Shown here in pieces: positions 5,945 through 6,152 of a stretch of 6,152 bases of DNA (positions within the stretch are counted from its first letter, which is position 1; each line of letters starts with the position of its first letter). The stretch comes from Methanoregula sp. (GTDB taxonomy: Archaea; Halobacteriota; Methanomicrobia; Methanomicrobiales; Methanospirillaceae): the NCBI GenBank assembly GCA_030653335.1, contig JAURZP010000566.1, positions 1-6,152 on the forward strand. The letters run 5' to 3'. Made by a program: the position numbers and the translations under genes. The notes under the pieces were generated by a model that was not told the DNA's origin, searched no databases, and saw only the letters and a list, made by a program, of their open reading frames with translations.

Positions 5945-6152
5945 ATGCCCGACCTGGACCCCTTCTTCTCGAAAATAAATTCCTGGTCCTTCACGAAACA
6001 CCGGGTCTGGAACCGGTGCCAGCGCCAGTACTATTTCGGATACATCGCCCCCTATGTCAGATCCGCCCCGGTTGTGGATCCCGAAAAGATCCGGTGGCTC
6101 AAGACATTCACCTCCAAATTCGTTGTCCAGGGCCAGCTCATTCACGATATCA
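5945..6152 (+). CDS. N-terminus of a RecB/Cas4-like PD-(D/E)XK nuclease-family protein (cut by window end)
   Basis: An open frame runs from ATG 5945 past the window end, giving 69 residues. The pattern WSFTKHRVWNRCQRQYYFGYI (about residues 14-34) followed by GQLIH (63-67) is typical of RecB/Cas4/AddB-type PD-(D/E)XK nucleases. In that family an aromatic-rich motif with Cys-x3-Tyr-Tyr-Phe (C25, Y29, Y30, F31 here) comes first, then Gly-x3-His (G63, H67). In iron-sulfur members that Cys is a cluster ligand. The catalytic D/E-x-K and any C-terminal cysteines would lie beyond the window, so activity cannot be judged. The opposite strand is open at 5933-6145 but its product shows no domain, and I treat it as a shadow. 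Codons are GC-rich, unlike the adjacent helicase. The gene is transcribed divergently from the helicase across 129 bp. Confidence 0.8.
   Translation, partial: MPDLDPFFSKINSWSFTKHRVWNRCQRQYYFGYIAPYVRSAPVVDPEKIRWLKTFTSKFVVQGQLIHDI

Noticed and set aside
5933..6145. 70-codon minus-strand frame
   Set aside because: The plus strand over the same bases encodes a recognisable nuclease-family N-terminus; the minus-strand product has no motif.

Overview
The window looks like accessory chromosomal DNA from a euryarchaeon, most plausibly a methanogen of the Methanomicrobiales type. This is inferred from an XPD/Rad3-type helicase of archaeal style, TATA-like promoters giving very short leaders, the codon use of the two GC-richer genes, and long non-coding stretches full of degenerate repeats. 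No marker gene fixes the taxon.

Layout. Positions 1-434 are an array of degenerate repeats whose GGTCYG-like cores recur at exactly 25 bp, sometimes 33 bp. A DUF1016/YhcG-family PD-(D/E)XK nuclease gene follows at 571-1666. It is split by a one-base frameshift in a T6 run just before its catalytic domain. Positions 1667-3658 hold no convincing large gene. They contain a small ORF with a good ribosome binding site (1725-1853), a second 25-bp repeat cluster (1881-2016), two competing stem-loops (2233-2271), a stretch dense in inverted repeats (2571-3091), and a third repeat cluster (3220-3467). Part of the third cluster is a 219-bp near-copy of part of the first, so the DUF1016 gene and the intervening DNA lie between long direct repeats.

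The right part holds two divergent genes. On the minus strand (5815-3659) is a complete, AT-rich, iron-sulfur, XPD-like DNA helicase. On the plus strand, starting at 5945 and cut off by the window end, is the N-terminus of a RecB/Cas4-like PD-(D/E)XK nuclease-family protein. The 129-bp gap between them carries a candidate TATA box for each direction.

Working together. All three recognisable proteins act on DNA (two nuclease-family proteins and a helicase), as expected for a defence, repair or mobile-element neighbourhood. The helicase and partial nuclease could form a module, but the helicase is much more AT-rich than its neighbours and may have a separate origin. The most unusual structure is the 25-bp-phased repeat family, which matches no standard element I can name.
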